A stretch of 64,000 bases of DNA from Trichomonas vaginalis G3 (GCF_026262505.1 NC_067204.1:15664165-15728164), one strand, 5' to 3'. Counted from the stretch's first letter, positions 53,401 to 64,000 are shown. Numbers and translations: made by a program. Notes: generated by a model from the letters alone, not told the origin.

Positions 53401-56400
53401 AAGAGAAATGCCAACAGACGCGGAATCCAAATGATTCTTATGAACAATACCTGTAGTCATGCTGATAAACTTATAATCAATCCATGACGTTGCACTTGGT
53501 GAAGAAATTTCTGGGAAAAGTGACAAAGTATACAAAGTTTCTGCCAATCTGTTCATTAATTTTGCCGGCGAAATTCCTTTTCTTGTAATTGCGTTGAGTT
53601 CGCAATACTTTAGCATTTTAGCTGCATGCGGTTTGAACTGTTCTGCGTTTTGAGGATTTTGCAGAGCAGTTGCCAAAAAACAATAAAAAATTTCAATGTC
53701 ATTTGCTTTGTGCAAACTTACTGGTTTGTTTTGAGCGACAATTCCATTGATTTTCTCTTGCAAACCAACAACAACAGATACTTCACTTGGTGTTAAAGTG
53801 AAAGTGTTTGGATCAATAGAAATTCTAACCATCGGATATACATTATCAATTTCTTCTTTTTTCACATCATTATACAAAATTCTAATCATACTTGAGTTAT
53901 AAACAACTCCTGTATCTTCAGCTCTAAACAAAGGATGTCCTAAAATAAGGAACGTTGCAATGATTTTGTTAGTAAATATCATTGTTTTCGTAACAAATAA
54001 TGAATGCAAATATTCTAAAATAAAATCTTTGTGAACAGAAAAAGGTAACAACAAAAATCTAAAGAAAGAAATGATTTCTGCACAAACAGAAAATCTGTTG
54101 TCTTCGCCTGTCATTGTTTGGCTTAGTTCTTCAACTAAATTATCAAGATTTGCCCTTAAAACTGCTTCTCCTTCTTTATCTTTCACTAATAATTTTCCGG
54201 CTAAAAGTAAACTTGCAACTTCACATTTTTGTGATTTTTTCTTCGAAAACAAAATTTCGTAAGGAACTTTTGCGTTTTCAGACAAACTTAAAATGAAGAA
54301 TGCTGTTGCTCTATAATCTTCATCATCTATTTCAAGAGCGCCGTTGTTAATTGTCTCTATAACAATCGGTTCATTACTCAAAGAAACTAAAACAGATTCA
54401 GCATATTTCAAAAATTTCTTACTTGAATTTGTCAAAATATAAATAATTCCTTGAGTAAATTTCTGAACAATTGAAGGGCATTTGCAGAAGAACTTCATGA
54501 ATGATATATACATGCAATCACTCTTTAATTCTACCATTGCAGAATAGAAAGATTCAATACAATTTTCTAAACTTTCCAAAAGAGAATTATACAAACTAAA
54601 TTTTCCAATTAATGATGATCTTTCGTCAGTAATAATACTAAAGGAAACCTTGATATTAATAAGAAATGTTTCGATTGTTGATTTCCTAAAAACACTTGAA
54701 TTATTGATGAATTCAGAAATTACATCCAAAGAAATTTTTCTCAATGACAATCTTTTGTTTTGTTCTTTAGCAATTTTCATGATATCCTGTACAGGAATGT
54801 AATTAACAAACAAGTCATTCAAGTACTTAACAACATCTTCATCACTTTGATTTAAAGAAAGTTTTGATGATGTCAAAAATTGACACTTTTCTGTGATGTT
54901 TTGAATGAAATCCTGCAAAGAATATTTGTTTTTGTTTGTTTCAGCGATTTCCTTTTGTTTCAAGGATAATAATTCTCTTCTCAGACCGGAAACACATGTC
55001 CAAGTATGTCTCAATTTATGAGAAACTTTGTCTTTTGTCAATTCTTGTTCATTTATTAATTTTTCAACTTCTTCTTTTGCATTTAATTGGAAAATATAAA
55101 CACTCAAGACTTTCTCAAGTAATTCATCAAAATTCCTGACTCTCTTCTTAATCTGCATGTTAATTCCTGAAATCTTATCCATGAAATCTAAGAATTTTTG
55201 CATTTTATCGTCTTTTTTCTCAAAATAATTTACATTTTCAGAATTTTTTGAAAAACTTTCAAATTCTCTAATGAAAGAATTTCCGATTAAATGTCTATTG
55301 TCGTATTCCAATCTAGAAATTGTATTAGAGTTCAATAACTGGTCGATGAAACTGCCAATTGTTTTTGCCACGTAATTTATCGATGTCAAACTTGGTTCCA
55401 AATTATCTTCAGGTTGTGGCTCCATTCTTGAACCTTGTACAGTCAAAATAACTTCATGTTGTTCATCACATCTATCAATATACGACAGATTAATGATTGA
55501 TGAGAATATTTCTACAACCAAACCATTTTGAACTGTATATTTAGTTCCATTTAAAATTAAAGTAGAATTTGTTTCTAATTCATCAGAAACAGTTACTTTC
55601 AAATTCCTTATTTTTCCTGCATCAATAGTTAATTGGATATCATCAACCAAATGGTAAACTTCAAAGAAGTCTTTCTGTTTTGTATAAACAGATTCTAATC
55701 CTGTGAAATTCTTATCACATGTATCAGAAATTTCTGTTTTCTCGACTTCTTTTGAAAGTTTTATCAAATTTTTCATCGAATCTTTGATGAAAACTTCGGC
55801 GATTTGATGGGAATTGTTAAGTGTAGACAGTGAATAAACTAAGTGTTGGAAGTATCTGTTGGCATTATATATCATTTTTCTGTCTAAAAGTTTGGAAATT
55901 GTTTTGAGAACGATAGAAACGTATTCCGCACAACTTTCTACGGCATTCATTGCTTCGTAACAGATAGGCAAGTAGTCGATGGTCTTAATTATCAAAAGAA
56001 TGCCTTCTTGGTCGGGTAATTGAGATATCAAATCTTCGGAAACTAAAATTAACGATTGAGGCTTCTTTAATACGAAATCTTTGATGGCGGAGTATTCTTT
56101 GTTCATATATACATATGAAAAGGCGGGTCGTAAAATTTGATTTACGATAAAAGTGTCAGAATAAATGGTCGAAGGAATTACAGACATCCACTGGAGAATT
56201 GATATGGAAAGAGAGGTTGAGTATTGTGAGAAGTGCTTGTAGATGTTGTAAATTTCATTCATGGTCGATGGTTCAACGTTTTGGAATGCGAAATGACGTA
56301 AATTTATCGTAAGTATGGTCATTAAGCCTGCTACAAGGCCAATTCGATGCTCTTGTGGTAGTACATTAACTCGCTCCATGATATAAAGTATTAATCTAGA

Positions 56401-57513
56401 TGTTGAAGTGATATTTTGAGTGAATTGTAAATAATTAACTTTTTTGTCATGAAGTAATGGATTAATGAACTTGTCTTTCGTTGTAGGGAATGGTTTGATG
56501 AGAGTAAGTAATGAATCGATGATTTCTGACTTGTTTTCGCCAGGATATTTTTGATATAAAATTTTTCCGTCTTCAATAAAGAAAGAACTCGTTTTTTCTG
56601 CATAAATAGGATAAATCGGTTTCTCTTCTGATAAAATTCCATCGATAAAAGTCTTATCTCCGACTTCATACAATTTTCCATCGCGGAAGTAAAATTTTGA
56701 ATCGTTCATGGTAGATTCGTATAATTCTGTTTGCATATTTTTGTTCTGTTGGTCTAAAGTAAGAATGTTTTGAACGATTTTTCCATTAATTTTCTGAATT
56801 AAAGCTAAATTTCCGTTTTTATCGCCTATACATATAACTGGTATATCATTGCCTAGTAATTCTTTTAATGTAAATGTTTCTTCTGAGTTAATTGACGAAG
56901 TTTCGATTTGTAAAAGGGAATTATTTGAATTTGAGACGACGTATATAGTGCTTCCAACTCCACATATCATGTAGTCTGAAGGAAGTTGTTTTTCTCTTGA
57001 AAATTTTTCAGGAATAAAAGTAAAAAGAAAATTATTTTTGACAAAGAAAGCGTGTTCCGAAGCAACGATGAATGTATCGCATCCTTCTCTCATTCCGAGT
57101 ATCAAGTCGAGCAAAAATCTTATTTTTATGAATACTTGGTCCAGTGATTTTGATTGATCAGTAGAAGAGGCAACGGATTCTTCAGTCATATATGTTTGAG
57201 ACTCTATATAACTGGAAACTATTTGATGAACATAGGATTTTATTTGCTCTTCGAGCGTTACAAAAAAAGTTTCGAATGTTTTTGAAGCTTCTAAGATCGA
57301 ATTCATCTTAGATATAGAGAGATCTAAAATCTTATTGTAATCGTTCATATGAGAGTCCTGTGTGCCATCAAATTTTTGTAAAGATAAAACATTATCTACT
57401 AAATTAAAAACTTGAGTCGATTCTGGATCAGGGTATGCTAAATGTGGATGTTCCGTAAGCAGAGACAGGTAATGAGGACTAAAAACTGTCTCTGGGGAAA
57501 TAGTAATTGACAT
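50410..57513 (-). CDS. Giant HECT-type E3 ubiquitin ligase
   Basis: 2367 residues from ATG at 57513 (MSITISPETVFSPHYL). The C-terminal ~350 residues are a HECT domain: FRSHDIHLSIKSLPNRYQIF region, WRITLYGENAIDAGGPGREL, then the catalytic motif LPTATTCILAMTVPMY with Cys about 2325. The 42-residue tail after the Cys has the usual length. Residues about 1400-1480 look SPRY-like (VGERKIQKNHTFSYRIVF). The long helical N-terminal part is unassigned and probably binds substrates. It is intact with no frame damage. It receives ubiquitin on the Cys and passes it to substrates. The neighbouring CLP1-like gene is on the same strand about 490 bp upstream. Confidence 0.9.
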   Translation of the reverse strand: MSITISPETVFSPHYLSLLTEHPHLAYPDPESTQVFNLVDNVLSLQKFDGTQDSHMNDYNKILDLSISKMNSILEASKTFETFFVTLEEQIKSYVHQIVSSYIESQTYMTEESVASSTDQSKSLDQVFIKIRFLLDLILGMREGCDTFIVASEHAFFVKNNFLFTFIPEKFSREKQLPSDYMICGVGSTIYVVSNSNNSLLQIETSSINSEETFTLKELLGNDIPVICIGDKNGNLALIQKINGKIVQNILTLDQQNKNMQTELYESTMNDSKFYFRDGKLYEVGDKTFIDGILSEEKPIYPIYAEKTSSFFIEDGKILYQKYPGENKSEIIDSLLTLIKPFPTTKDKFINPLLHDKKVNYLQFTQNITSTSRLILYIMERVNVLPQEHRIGLVAGLMTILTINLRHFAFQNVEPSTMNEIYNIYKHFSQYSTSLSISILQWMSVIPSTIYSDTFIVNQILRPAFSYVYMNKEYSAIKDFVLKKPQSLILVSEDLISQLPDQEGILLIIKTIDYLPICYEAMNAVESCAEYVSIVLKTISKLLDRKMIYNANRYFQHLVYSLSTLNNSHQIAEVFIKDSMKNLIKLSKEVEKTEISDTCDKNFTGLESVYTKQKDFFEVYHLVDDIQLTIDAGKIRNLKVTVSDELETNSTLILNGTKYTVQNGLVVEIFSSIINLSYIDRCDEQHEVILTVQGSRMEPQPEDNLEPSLTSINYVAKTIGSFIDQLLNSNTISRLEYDNRHLIGNSFIREFESFSKNSENVNYFEKKDDKMQKFLDFMDKISGINMQIKKRVRNFDELLEKVLSVYIFQLNAKEEVEKLINEQELTKDKVSHKLRHTWTCVSGLRRELLSLKQKEIAETNKNKYSLQDFIQNITEKCQFLTSSKLSLNQSDEDVVKYLNDLFVNYIPVQDIMKIAKEQNKRLSLRKISLDVISEFINNSSVFRKSTIETFLINIKVSFSIITDERSSLIGKFSLYNSLLESLENCIESFYSAMVELKSDCMYISFMKFFCKCPSIVQKFTQGIIYILTNSSKKFLKYAESVLVSLSNEPIVIETINNGALEIDDEDYRATAFFILSLSENAKVPYEILFSKKKSQKCEVASLLLAGKLLVKDKEGEAVLRANLDNLVEELSQTMTGEDNRFSVCAEIISFFRFLLLPFSVHKDFILEYLHSLFVTKTMIFTNKIIATFLILGHPLFRAEDTGVVYNSSMIRILYNDVKKEEIDNVYPMVRISIDPNTFTLTPSEVSVVVGLQEKINGIVAQNKPVSLHKANDIEIFYCFLATALQNPQNAEQFKPHAAKMLKYCELNAITRKGISPAKLMNRLAETLYTLSLFPEISSPSATSWIDYKFISMTTGIVHKNHLDSASVGISLFVGERKIQKNHTFSYRIVFDKPGTASIGFIDANSIPTEIKFYGLTKNFNKYSNVTASLSPNSICVSDLDKSYISEFLTGDMLPAIITINCRVKMSYSMSNNSVIYNPPVTPESPLFDDHIPHRVIESNLGSYDERIQTFNMKVVGEKVRTKNGIIGEIDSISSRSDPKLNIRISNRDGSNEIVTIQAKNAEVIPEKIHTLVSRAKRKSRDDKNQDFVYRNNYIRKYNRMVGKLMLLCLRSIIPLISSNIPLSTLETIMDYALPFTFGVSNQKSTKVTKFTSPYITNINYRFPGDREFLSNFVQKELQKYNVQDIINYIVQKISAKQSTSSNCVYHISFYAMRTITVPISLKEDEAVIFPLEFNSQENVGATIPNGNYRFRNQYHIQYICVPKYLPETDIMSSIVVLHFVSSFIDVSKDKITFDDIHNMATSILNQMPNNNAIINSMRLFIEKNTELACYNKKYIPSVLEEIRSLDTNDLGIISFLANLKQKIIYSLDIESEDFEHLAREICAEVTKVDKQINEFMLVKAFQKFSLPTDRFNIIALNYVVDQFTSLKQIYKIALESNNNYDCDVDINLYEEVSEPIKDDALKEIRRKMLIRFMSVETSQYSQFFDVDYFRSHDIHLSIKSLPNRYQIFVSFNRFSAFKFFEGGDSGKSLMQQFASQYTDYSCLAVIGAQPWRITLYGENAIDAGGPGRELFSQVCEEILKPQMKLFCLTPNAKSFHEEEYLPCIPNGLSTCAGAFIAACATSMLPFQFKICTPFWRSMTGKPITIHDVYSIYNDFAMLVLKLQHANYESEEEFITNYKLNFVIQDLYGNQMEIIPNGKQIKVTLGNLQIFITTAQEKLVEQLNNAIDAFKEGFYQVLPQNLCATITTDSLVQACCGIDFIPDSTFLNYFNMDLNSTILRQSLIQLTQEERFGLLKFASGSRNPKAKIHVHFDRSKNSGLPTATTCILAMTVPMYKSVQVCTKSLRAAIQFSSVITDSDFDIRMFNFT

Positions 57514-58005
57514 TTAGCAAAAATTGATTCAAAATTTGCCAAAAAAAAGACAAGATCAATGTTATGAGTTTATCATTCAATACAGAATCATATACGAAAT
57601 TAGAATAGAATTGGTTTATAAAATTGATAGATGTCATAGAATATTTTTGTATCAAAAATAACTCGGTCGAACTCAATTGATTAATGACATTATTTTTGTT
57701 GGTTTCAACGTTGCATGTATAAATTTGAGAGATATGTAGGAAGTGCATAAGAATACTATTCTTTAAAAACCTATCCAAATTGAAAATATTCAATTTCAAA
57801 AGGTTATAAACACTTCAAATGAGTGAAATCATACTAATGGGGAAAATAATTCAATTTATGTGATACGGAGTGTAGAAAAGAAATATAATTTTTTATTATT
57901 TTATAATTTTTATATTTAACTTTTGAAATATGTGCTTTTGGTTGTAATATTAATAAACTTTTCTTTTACTTATTACTCATAAACAACAAAAATAAAAAAT
58001 AAATT
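57514..58005. other. Intergenic, nothing seen
   Basis: Gap between two minus-strand genes. It should contain the HECT promoter, but no exact initiator consensus is present; TCAAT lies about 13 nt upstream of the ATG. Confidence 0.5.
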
Positions 58006-59202
58006 TTATTTGATAAAATATTTGATTGAACCAATAATGAATTGTACATTATTAGGCAATGGTTGCTTTGGCTTCAAAACTTCAATATTATCTTCATTTT
58101 GGACCTTAGTAATTGTTAAATATCCCAAAACATTTTGTTTCCATAATTCATTCGAAACATGTGGTCTTTGTACAATTGCTACCACAGAAGCCATCAAAGA
58201 AGTTGATATTGGCACTTCCTCGGGCTCTCTTTTGTCAACTTTGTATAATTTGAAGTCATCTCTATTTGTAAATCTGTAAGTCATCGAAACAAGATCAGCA
58301 GAATCATCACCATCGAAATATCTCTTTGTATCGAGGCTTCTTTGAGCGGTTCTTATAGAAATTTCGTCATCATGAGCAGCACCTAAAGCTGGCATTCCCC
58401 AAACGCTTATCCAAGGGAACGAACGTTGAAATGTTGCAACAAGACGATCGTCTCCGATGCAAACAATGTGTGTAACTTCGAAATCTTTAATTGCTTGAGC
58501 AATTCCTGGAAGAACGTGCTCATTAGTAGGAGAAGGTAAATCTATGACTACTCCACCATCAGATTGAGAGATAGCTTGTCTTCTTTGTTTAACATACGTT
58601 GCAAGTTCGTGAACAAGATCTGTGTAGCGATCACGATGAGCTTCGTCTATTTCTGTATGTCCAAAGAAATATGTGAGTGGATTTTCAATCTTAAATCCGG
58701 TATTATCGATAGGTTTTGTAATTGGAAGGGCACCAATTGATCCAGGAGGGCAAAATGGAGCCTGGGCAGGGTCAAGATTTACGTAAATAGGAATTGGCTT
58801 TTCTTTAGGATGTTGTGGAACTCCATGAAGAGCTGAGTTGATAATTGTTTGGCAAGCAGTAGTTTTTCCTGAGAGTGGTGGTCCACAAACAGCAACAACT
58901 GATTTTTGACTGATTAAATCGTATGCAGGAACAGACTCTTGAGGTATTCTTTTTGCAGCATAAAATCTCGGAAGCTTTCCCATGAATTTCAATGTATAAC
59001 TGTCTTTGTATGACATAAGGGTAAAGTCTTTATCACGAAAAACAACTTGTCCTGTTTCTGGTAGCTGCCAACCATTGTAAAAAACAGATCCACTGTCAAC
59101 CGATAGAGTAATGCTCTGTCCTGGTGTTAATAGAAATCTTGCTTCACTGTCGCTATCAAATCGCTTACGTATTGGGTCTGTTGTAGTAGTTGTTGTTTGC
59201 AT
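58006..59202 (-). CDS. CLP1: CLP1-like polynucleotide kinase / mRNA 3'-end factor
   Basis: 398 residues from ATG at 59202 after a run of Thr (MQTTTTTTDP). The N-terminal beta domain (about 22-90: RFLLTPGQSITLSV, FYNGWQLPETGQ) is typical of CLP1. A P-loop GPPLSGKTT (107-115) follows, then VNLDPAQAPFCPPGSIGALP (about 140-160), PLTYFFGHTEID and a C-terminal domain. CLP1 works in nuclear pre-mRNA cleavage and polyadenylation and, in some organisms, phosphorylates RNA 5' ends. Whether the kinase is active here cannot be judged. Grc3/NOL9-like kinases are the main alternative, but the N-terminal domain favours CLP1. Confidence 0.82.
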   Translation of the reverse strand: MQTTTTTTDPIRKRFDSDSEARFLLTPGQSITLSVDSGSVFYNGWQLPETGQVVFRDKDFTLMSYKDSYTLKFMGKLPRFYAAKRIPQESVPAYDLISQKSVVAVCGPPLSGKTTACQTIINSALHGVPQHPKEKPIPIYVNLDPAQAPFCPPGSIGALPITKPIDNTGFKIENPLTYFFGHTEIDEAHRDRYTDLVHELATYVKQRRQAISQSDGGVVIDLPSPTNEHVLPGIAQAIKDFEVTHIVCIGDDRLVATFQRSFPWISVWGMPALGAAHDDEISIRTAQRSLDTKRYFDGDDSADLVSMTYRFTNRDDFKLYKVDKREPEEVPISTSLMASVVAIVQRPHVSNELWKQNVLGYLTITKVQNEDNIEVLKPKQPLPNNVQFIIGSIKYFIK

Positions 59203-60686
59203 TTTAATAATTTAGGGGTCTAACACCACATATAATTTTAGTTTTCTCCTGAATGTTGTGTAGTTCAAGTGAATTATAGAATGATTTCTTTGTTAGTATC
59301 AATTTTATCGTACTTCGTTTCATAGGATCAGATTTTCTGTCTTCAATTATCAAAGAATTTCAATAACGAAATTTAATTTTCTATTATATCAGCAATTTTT
59401 GTTAATAATGATAACATAAACGCTAAAAATAATAATAGCATCTAAATACGTTATCGTTTTATGATTTAAACGTTGAAGCTATACATAATCGAAGTATATT
59501 TCAATAGATGAAGTAAATATATCATTCAAATATGCTAAACATTGTTGTAATGTGATTTAAATGTGTTAAATATATTCTTCAATCCAATAGAATATCTATT
59601 TATTAATTTTTTCATTAAATCTCATAGCAGAGAGAAAGAGCACAAGTCTAATAAGTCCACAGAAACTAGTGTCAAATTTCGAATTTTGGGGATTTTTATA
59701 TCCTATCTCAATTTTGCATACCAAACATACCGCTTCTACCAACACTTTTCATACATATCATATCTCTTACAATTATTACTTTATTTTTCCAATTCTCTGA
59801 AAATCTTAATATATATTGTAAAGCATTTTGCAATTTTTTGCCAACTAAAAAGCATTCAGCTCAAATGAAGCAGATAGTTATTCGAAATCAAAGAAAGAAT
59901 AATTTTGAGTTAAAATACCCTATAATTCCTGGGTTGTCAATTTTTTGGGGGCCTATGGAGAAATTTACTTTATCAATAGCGCACCATAGATTCGAATCCA
60001 GAGCCTATAATTCTAGAAGTAGATGAAGGTACTCTAGAATAACTATGTGGTGTAGTTTTTATTGCTATTTAAGATATCACATAAAATATATTAATCAAAT
60101 AATAAAAATTTCAATAAAATTAAATAATTGTTATTTTTATATAGAGTAGATATTATTTCTATATTTAGATCGAAAAAATAAATAATTTTGAAGTACTAGT
60201 AATATTCATCCATGATGATTTATTTTTCAATATTATACAATAAGAAATATATTTATAAGTTTTTTTTGAAAAATGTTTAAAATTGAGAGATCAAAATTTC
60301 GATTTGTGAAAAGAAATCATAAATCAAATATGTCCTAATTTTTGTTTTTATTAGGGTATACATGTTTTATACTCGAAGTACGGTATGTTGTTGTTTTTTT
60401 ATTCAATAATTAAAAACTTGCATACAGGTCGTAAGGTGTTGGAATATCGTACACAGAGGTTACGCACATGTCTAGGGCAACTATTTGTTATGAATGAGTG
60501 TATTTTAAAAGATTTGAAATATCATAAGATTGATCCAAAATGGCATTATAATAAATGTTTTTATCCAATGTTAATTATATTTTAAATAAAGTAATGCAAA
60601 ATTAATGACTTTTGAAAATTGAGAGAGAGAACAAAAAATAGAGTTTTTAAGAAACTAAATGTTGAAATAGTTTGGGATATCAATAA
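59203..60686. other. Long intergenic region, no supported gene
   Basis: AT-rich. Open frames at 59563-59868, 59838-60026 and 60385-60585 have no recognisable features or codon signal. A tRNA B-box-like GATTCGAATCC at about 59990 does not fold into a tRNA. Confidence 0.5.
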
Positions 60687-61062
60687 AGTGAATGTTGTAC
60701 ACAAAGACAAGCATTGTCTATCAATTGTTGTCTTTGATTCAACTTTGACAAGAATCACAAATGATTCTTCTCAAAGTTGCTCAGTGAACAACAAACACTT
60801 GTTATTGTTTATAATTCAAGTGAATGTTGTACACAAAGACAAGCATTGTCTATCAATTGTTGTCTTTGATTCAACTTTGACAAGAATCACAAATGATTCT
60901 TCTCAAAGTTGCTCAGTGAACAACAAACACTTGTTATTGTTTATAATTCAAGTGAATGTTGTACACAAAGACAAGCATTGTCTATCAATTGTTGTCTTTG
61001 ATTCAACTTTGACAAGAATCACAAATGATTCTTCTCAAAGTTGCTCAGTGAACAACACCCAT
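60687..61062. repeat. 132-bp tandem repeat, about 2.85 copies, with stem-loops
   Basis: Units start at 60687, 60819 and 60951. Each has two inverted repeats: CAAAGACAA ... TTGTCTTTG and CAACTTTGA-CAAGAATCA ... TGATTCTTC-TCAAAGTTG. The open frame through it (148 residues) exists because 132 is a multiple of three; it is not supported as a gene. Unit length and two-hairpin layout match the 133-bp satellite, though the sequence differs. Confidence 0.85.
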
Positions 61063-62263
61063 TAATTCTTTTTGATATTACACATTAAGCTAACCAACCA
61101 CACCAGTCATTTTATTTATATAGCTTTTATCCGTAACATTTTTAAAGGATTTCAAATAATTTACTTTTTCAAATATTTACTAGTTAATATCTCAATCAAT
61201 TTATCCTCTTATTTATATTTTTAAAAATTTTCATCTCCATCACCATTCAATTTGGAATCTCATTTTTAAAATATCTTAATATAATCAGAATTTTATTAGT
61301 AGGTTAAAATATTTGCGAATATTAATTATTAGGATCAAAGCTTTCATACGATTACATTAATTTTTTTAATCGAAATTCTATTTCATTACTACTCAATTTT
61401 AAATCATAGCAGCATTAATAGCTCATCTACTTATATTCCATCATAATGTTATTTTATTCAATTTTTATATATCTGATTTTCATATTTTTTCAAATTCTGT
61501 CGCAAAATCTTTAAAATTGTTATATTTCCTTACAACACGGTTAATATAGTATTCTCCTTAACTTGTTTAAATGCAATTTTGCAATATTTGGAAATGATCA
61601 AAATATCCTAATGTAAACGTTTGCTCTTAGAATTCAGTGTCATAGTCGATTGTTTCTAACAAATTAATCTTTTTTGCATTGATTTTCGAAGTATTGCATT
61701 TTCATTACGGCCAAATCTGCTCTCTTTCATTAGATTGATAGCTCACAATAGTTCTTGTAATCAGAGAGGAAATATCTTACGAAATATACCTCTAAATTTT
61801 CACTTTATAGATAAATGTTATATTTTTCCGTTACTCGATTATTGTCCAATAAAACCACAATCATATTAAACTTCGTCCAAAATAAACAATAAAGAATAGT
61901 TTTTAAGTTTCTTAAACGGTTTATGAAGGTTCATATTTAATCGATTTTTTTATTTTCAATTCATGTATCTATAGTTCGTTAGTCTATCATCCCTTCATAA
62001 ATTATCTGCAAAGAATTTTGTAGAATCTCAACTCTGTGAGGAACTACAATAAATTGAAAAGTCATTTTGTGATATCAAAATCCAATATATTATTCTTTCT
62101 AATACATATTAATAATATCTTGAGATGTAGTACACTATATATATACTTTCAAAAATCTTATATGTTTATTAGTTATTGAGATAGAAGCGATTTAATTCTT
62201 TGAAAATCGACGAAAAGTGCCATATTCATAAAATTATAGGGTATGTTTTATTCATGAAATTGA
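61063..62263. other. Intergenic, nothing seen
   Basis: About 1.2 kb of AT-rich sequence without a credible ORF, repeat or RNA gene. Confidence 0.55.
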
Positions 62264-64000
62264 CTATGAGTAAAGACCAATCAAGAGAATAGAGAGAAAA
62301 CTATAATCAGATTCATAAATAATAGGATCATTTACAGTTTGAGGGAAAACAAATGGATCAATTCTGTGCTCAATAGCGATGTATTGAAGAACATCAATTG
62401 TCATTTGATCGGTAAGTTCTGTTATGTTTTTATAGTGAACATAAACTGACTTTACACCAAAAAATTCTTTGGACGTGTTTGTTAAAACTGTTTGATCTGT
62501 TACATATAAATGACTGTTTGGTTGTATTCTATTTCGACTAGATTGATTTGCAATAAACATTCCTTGGATGTAAATATTTAGTATATTGTCAGAAAATATA
62601 TTTGTGCCAAAACTAATTGTATTAGTATTGTTTTGGAATGTAATACTTTTCAATTTTGGGCAAGAAGAAAATGCATCATATTCAATAAGCGTTAAACTTC
62701 CCGGGAGTGTGATACTTGTTAAACTTGTGCATCCTCCAAATGCTTGATATCTAATAGATGTTAAACTTTCTGGGAATATGAGACTTGTTAAACTTACACA
62801 TCCATTAAATGCTTTTTCATAAATTGTTGTTAAATTTCTTGGGAATTCGATTTTTGTTAATGAGATGCAATTTGCAAATGCTTCAAATTCAATATATGTT
62901 GTTCTATGTGGTATATTGATAGTTGTTAAGTTTATGCAACCATCAAATAAGCCATAAGAAACAACATTTATTCCTTCTGGCAATGTGATACTTATTAAGC
63001 TTTTACAATCATTAAATGCATAACCTACAATCCACGTTACATTTCTTGGGATTGTGATATTTGATAATTTTTCGCAAAATGAAAACACACTATTTTCAAT
63101 AGATACTAAACACTCTGGCAATGCGATAGATACCAATCTCCAGCATTGTAAAAATATGCCCTTTTCCAAGGATGTCAAACTTCCTGGAATTGCTACATTT
63201 GGTAAGTTTATACATCTCCTAAACGCAAATTCACCAATGTGTGTTAAATTGCTTGTGATTGTGATGCTTGTTAAGTTTGAACATCCATCAAACGCACAAC
63301 TATCAATATATGTTAAATTGCCTGTGATTGTGATGCTTGCGATGTTTGAGCATCTCTCAAACGCATATTCACCAATATATGTTAAATTGCCTGTGATTGT
63401 GATGCTTGCTAGGTTTGAGCATTCGAAAAATGCTTTATCTGCAATAGATATGTTATCACCTGCAATTGTTATACTCTCTAGATTTATGCATCCATAAAAT
63501 GCTTCATCTGCAATAATATTTAAACAATCTGAGTTTGAGAAGCTTGTTAGTTTTGAACAATTTTTAAATGCAGCAGATCCAATATACTCTAAACCTCCAT
63601 TGAATTTGAAACTTGTTAATGAGTAGCATCTATAAAATGCGAGGAAATCTATATATCTCACTTTTCCCAGAATTGTTACGTTTGATATTTTTCGCGCATT
63701 TTCGTAGAATGTACTGGGTCTAATAGTATCAATATCTCCATAAATTGCGATATTTGTTAATGAATCACATCCTCGAAACATCCTTTCATCAAAATATTTA
63801 CATTTCCAAGAATTGTGATATTTATTAATGAATTACAACCATAAAACGGATATTCAATCGATGATAAGTTTTCTTGTATCGTGATGGATATTAGTTTAGA
63901 TTCATAAAATGCGTTATATCCAATCCATGATATGTTTCCTGGAAAGGTTATTGATTGTAAACTAGAAGTACTTCTAAAACAATATTCACCTATACCTGAA
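62264..64000 (-). CDS. BspA-like leucine-rich-repeat protein, partial (runs off window)
   Basis: The frame 63781-62264 gives 505 residues of ~23-residue LRR_5/TpLRR repeats (pattern ITITGNLTYIGEYAFERCSN), about 16 of them, then a non-repeat end (MTIDVLQYIAIEHRIDPFVF ... SILLIGLYS). The same repeat type continues to the window edge in an adjoining frame (NITILGNV, then KYFDERMFRGCDSL), so a one-base frameshift or sequence error lies near 63805. The Met at 63781 is internal, not the start. BspA-like proteins are surface adhesin candidates in trichomonads. No membrane segment is clear at this C-terminus. Confidence 0.8.

Noticed and set aside
59930-60030. tRNA-like B box GATTCGAATCC
   Set aside because: The flanking bases cannot form a T-stem in either orientation and no A box lies at the right distance.
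60619-61065. 148-residue ORF across the 132-bp repeat
   Set aside because: Open only because the unit is divisible by three; it contains hairpins and no domain or start context.

Overview
The window looks like a chromosome segment of a trichomonad protist (Parabasalia, Trichomonas or Tritrichomonas type). The evidence is an AT-rich genome without visible introns, ankyrin-repeat proteins with the trichomonad N-terminal domain, a BspA-like leucine-rich-repeat protein, a beta-helix surface-protein relic, a Maverick/Polinton and a Mutator-like element (MULE). Initiator-like TCA-Y-W motifs lie just upstream of some start codons. Genus and species cannot be fixed from the sequence alone.

Layout. 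Bases 1-1660 hold the coding part of an ankyrin gene (minus strand) whose 3' end is broken up by an AT-rich minisatellite. At that gene's start codon begins a roughly 35.4-kb three-level nest. (1) The outer element, 1664-37084, has about 435-bp nearly identical terminal inverted repeats (TIRs) and a 9-bp target duplication, TGTCATGCT. Its own body is about 10 kb, apparently non-coding, and packed with hairpins: 47-bp repeats, 29 copies of a 133-bp unit with two stem-loops, a 1.83-kb palindrome with 813-bp arms, and an array of about 20 long hairpins. (2) Inside it is a MULE, 6746-32136, whose imperfect TIRs each carry four GGCGTCC boxes at nearly the same spacing. It encodes a MULE transposase and a divergent second gene with a frameshift. 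(3) Inside the MULE is a Maverick/Polinton, 11319-31379, with 333-bp TIRs that look identical and the 6-bp target duplication ACAAAT. It carries a major-capsid candidate, packaging ATPase, a tail-fibre/collar-like protein, a KilA-N protein, a primase-SF3 helicase bracketed by inverted repeat arrays, integrase and protein-primed PolB. Some parts are whole and others are broken.

To the right of the nest come decayed and living host genes: a glycosyltransferase-61-like relic, an ankyrin relic, an intact ankyrin gene with nine repeats, two broken genes of unknown function, a coiled-coil gene and a possible small gene. Then follow an SAC-domain phosphoinositide phosphatase, a beta-helix surface-protein relic, a giant HECT ubiquitin ligase, a CLP1-like RNA kinase, a 132-bp hairpin-bearing tandem repeat and a BspA-like gene that leaves the window.

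The main novelty is the outer element: a Foldback-like, MULE-related (by its 9-bp duplication) non-coding transposon built from stem-loops. It inserted exactly at an ankyrin start codon and its TIR supplies a replacement initiator-like motif. No tRNA, rRNA or CRISPR array was seen.
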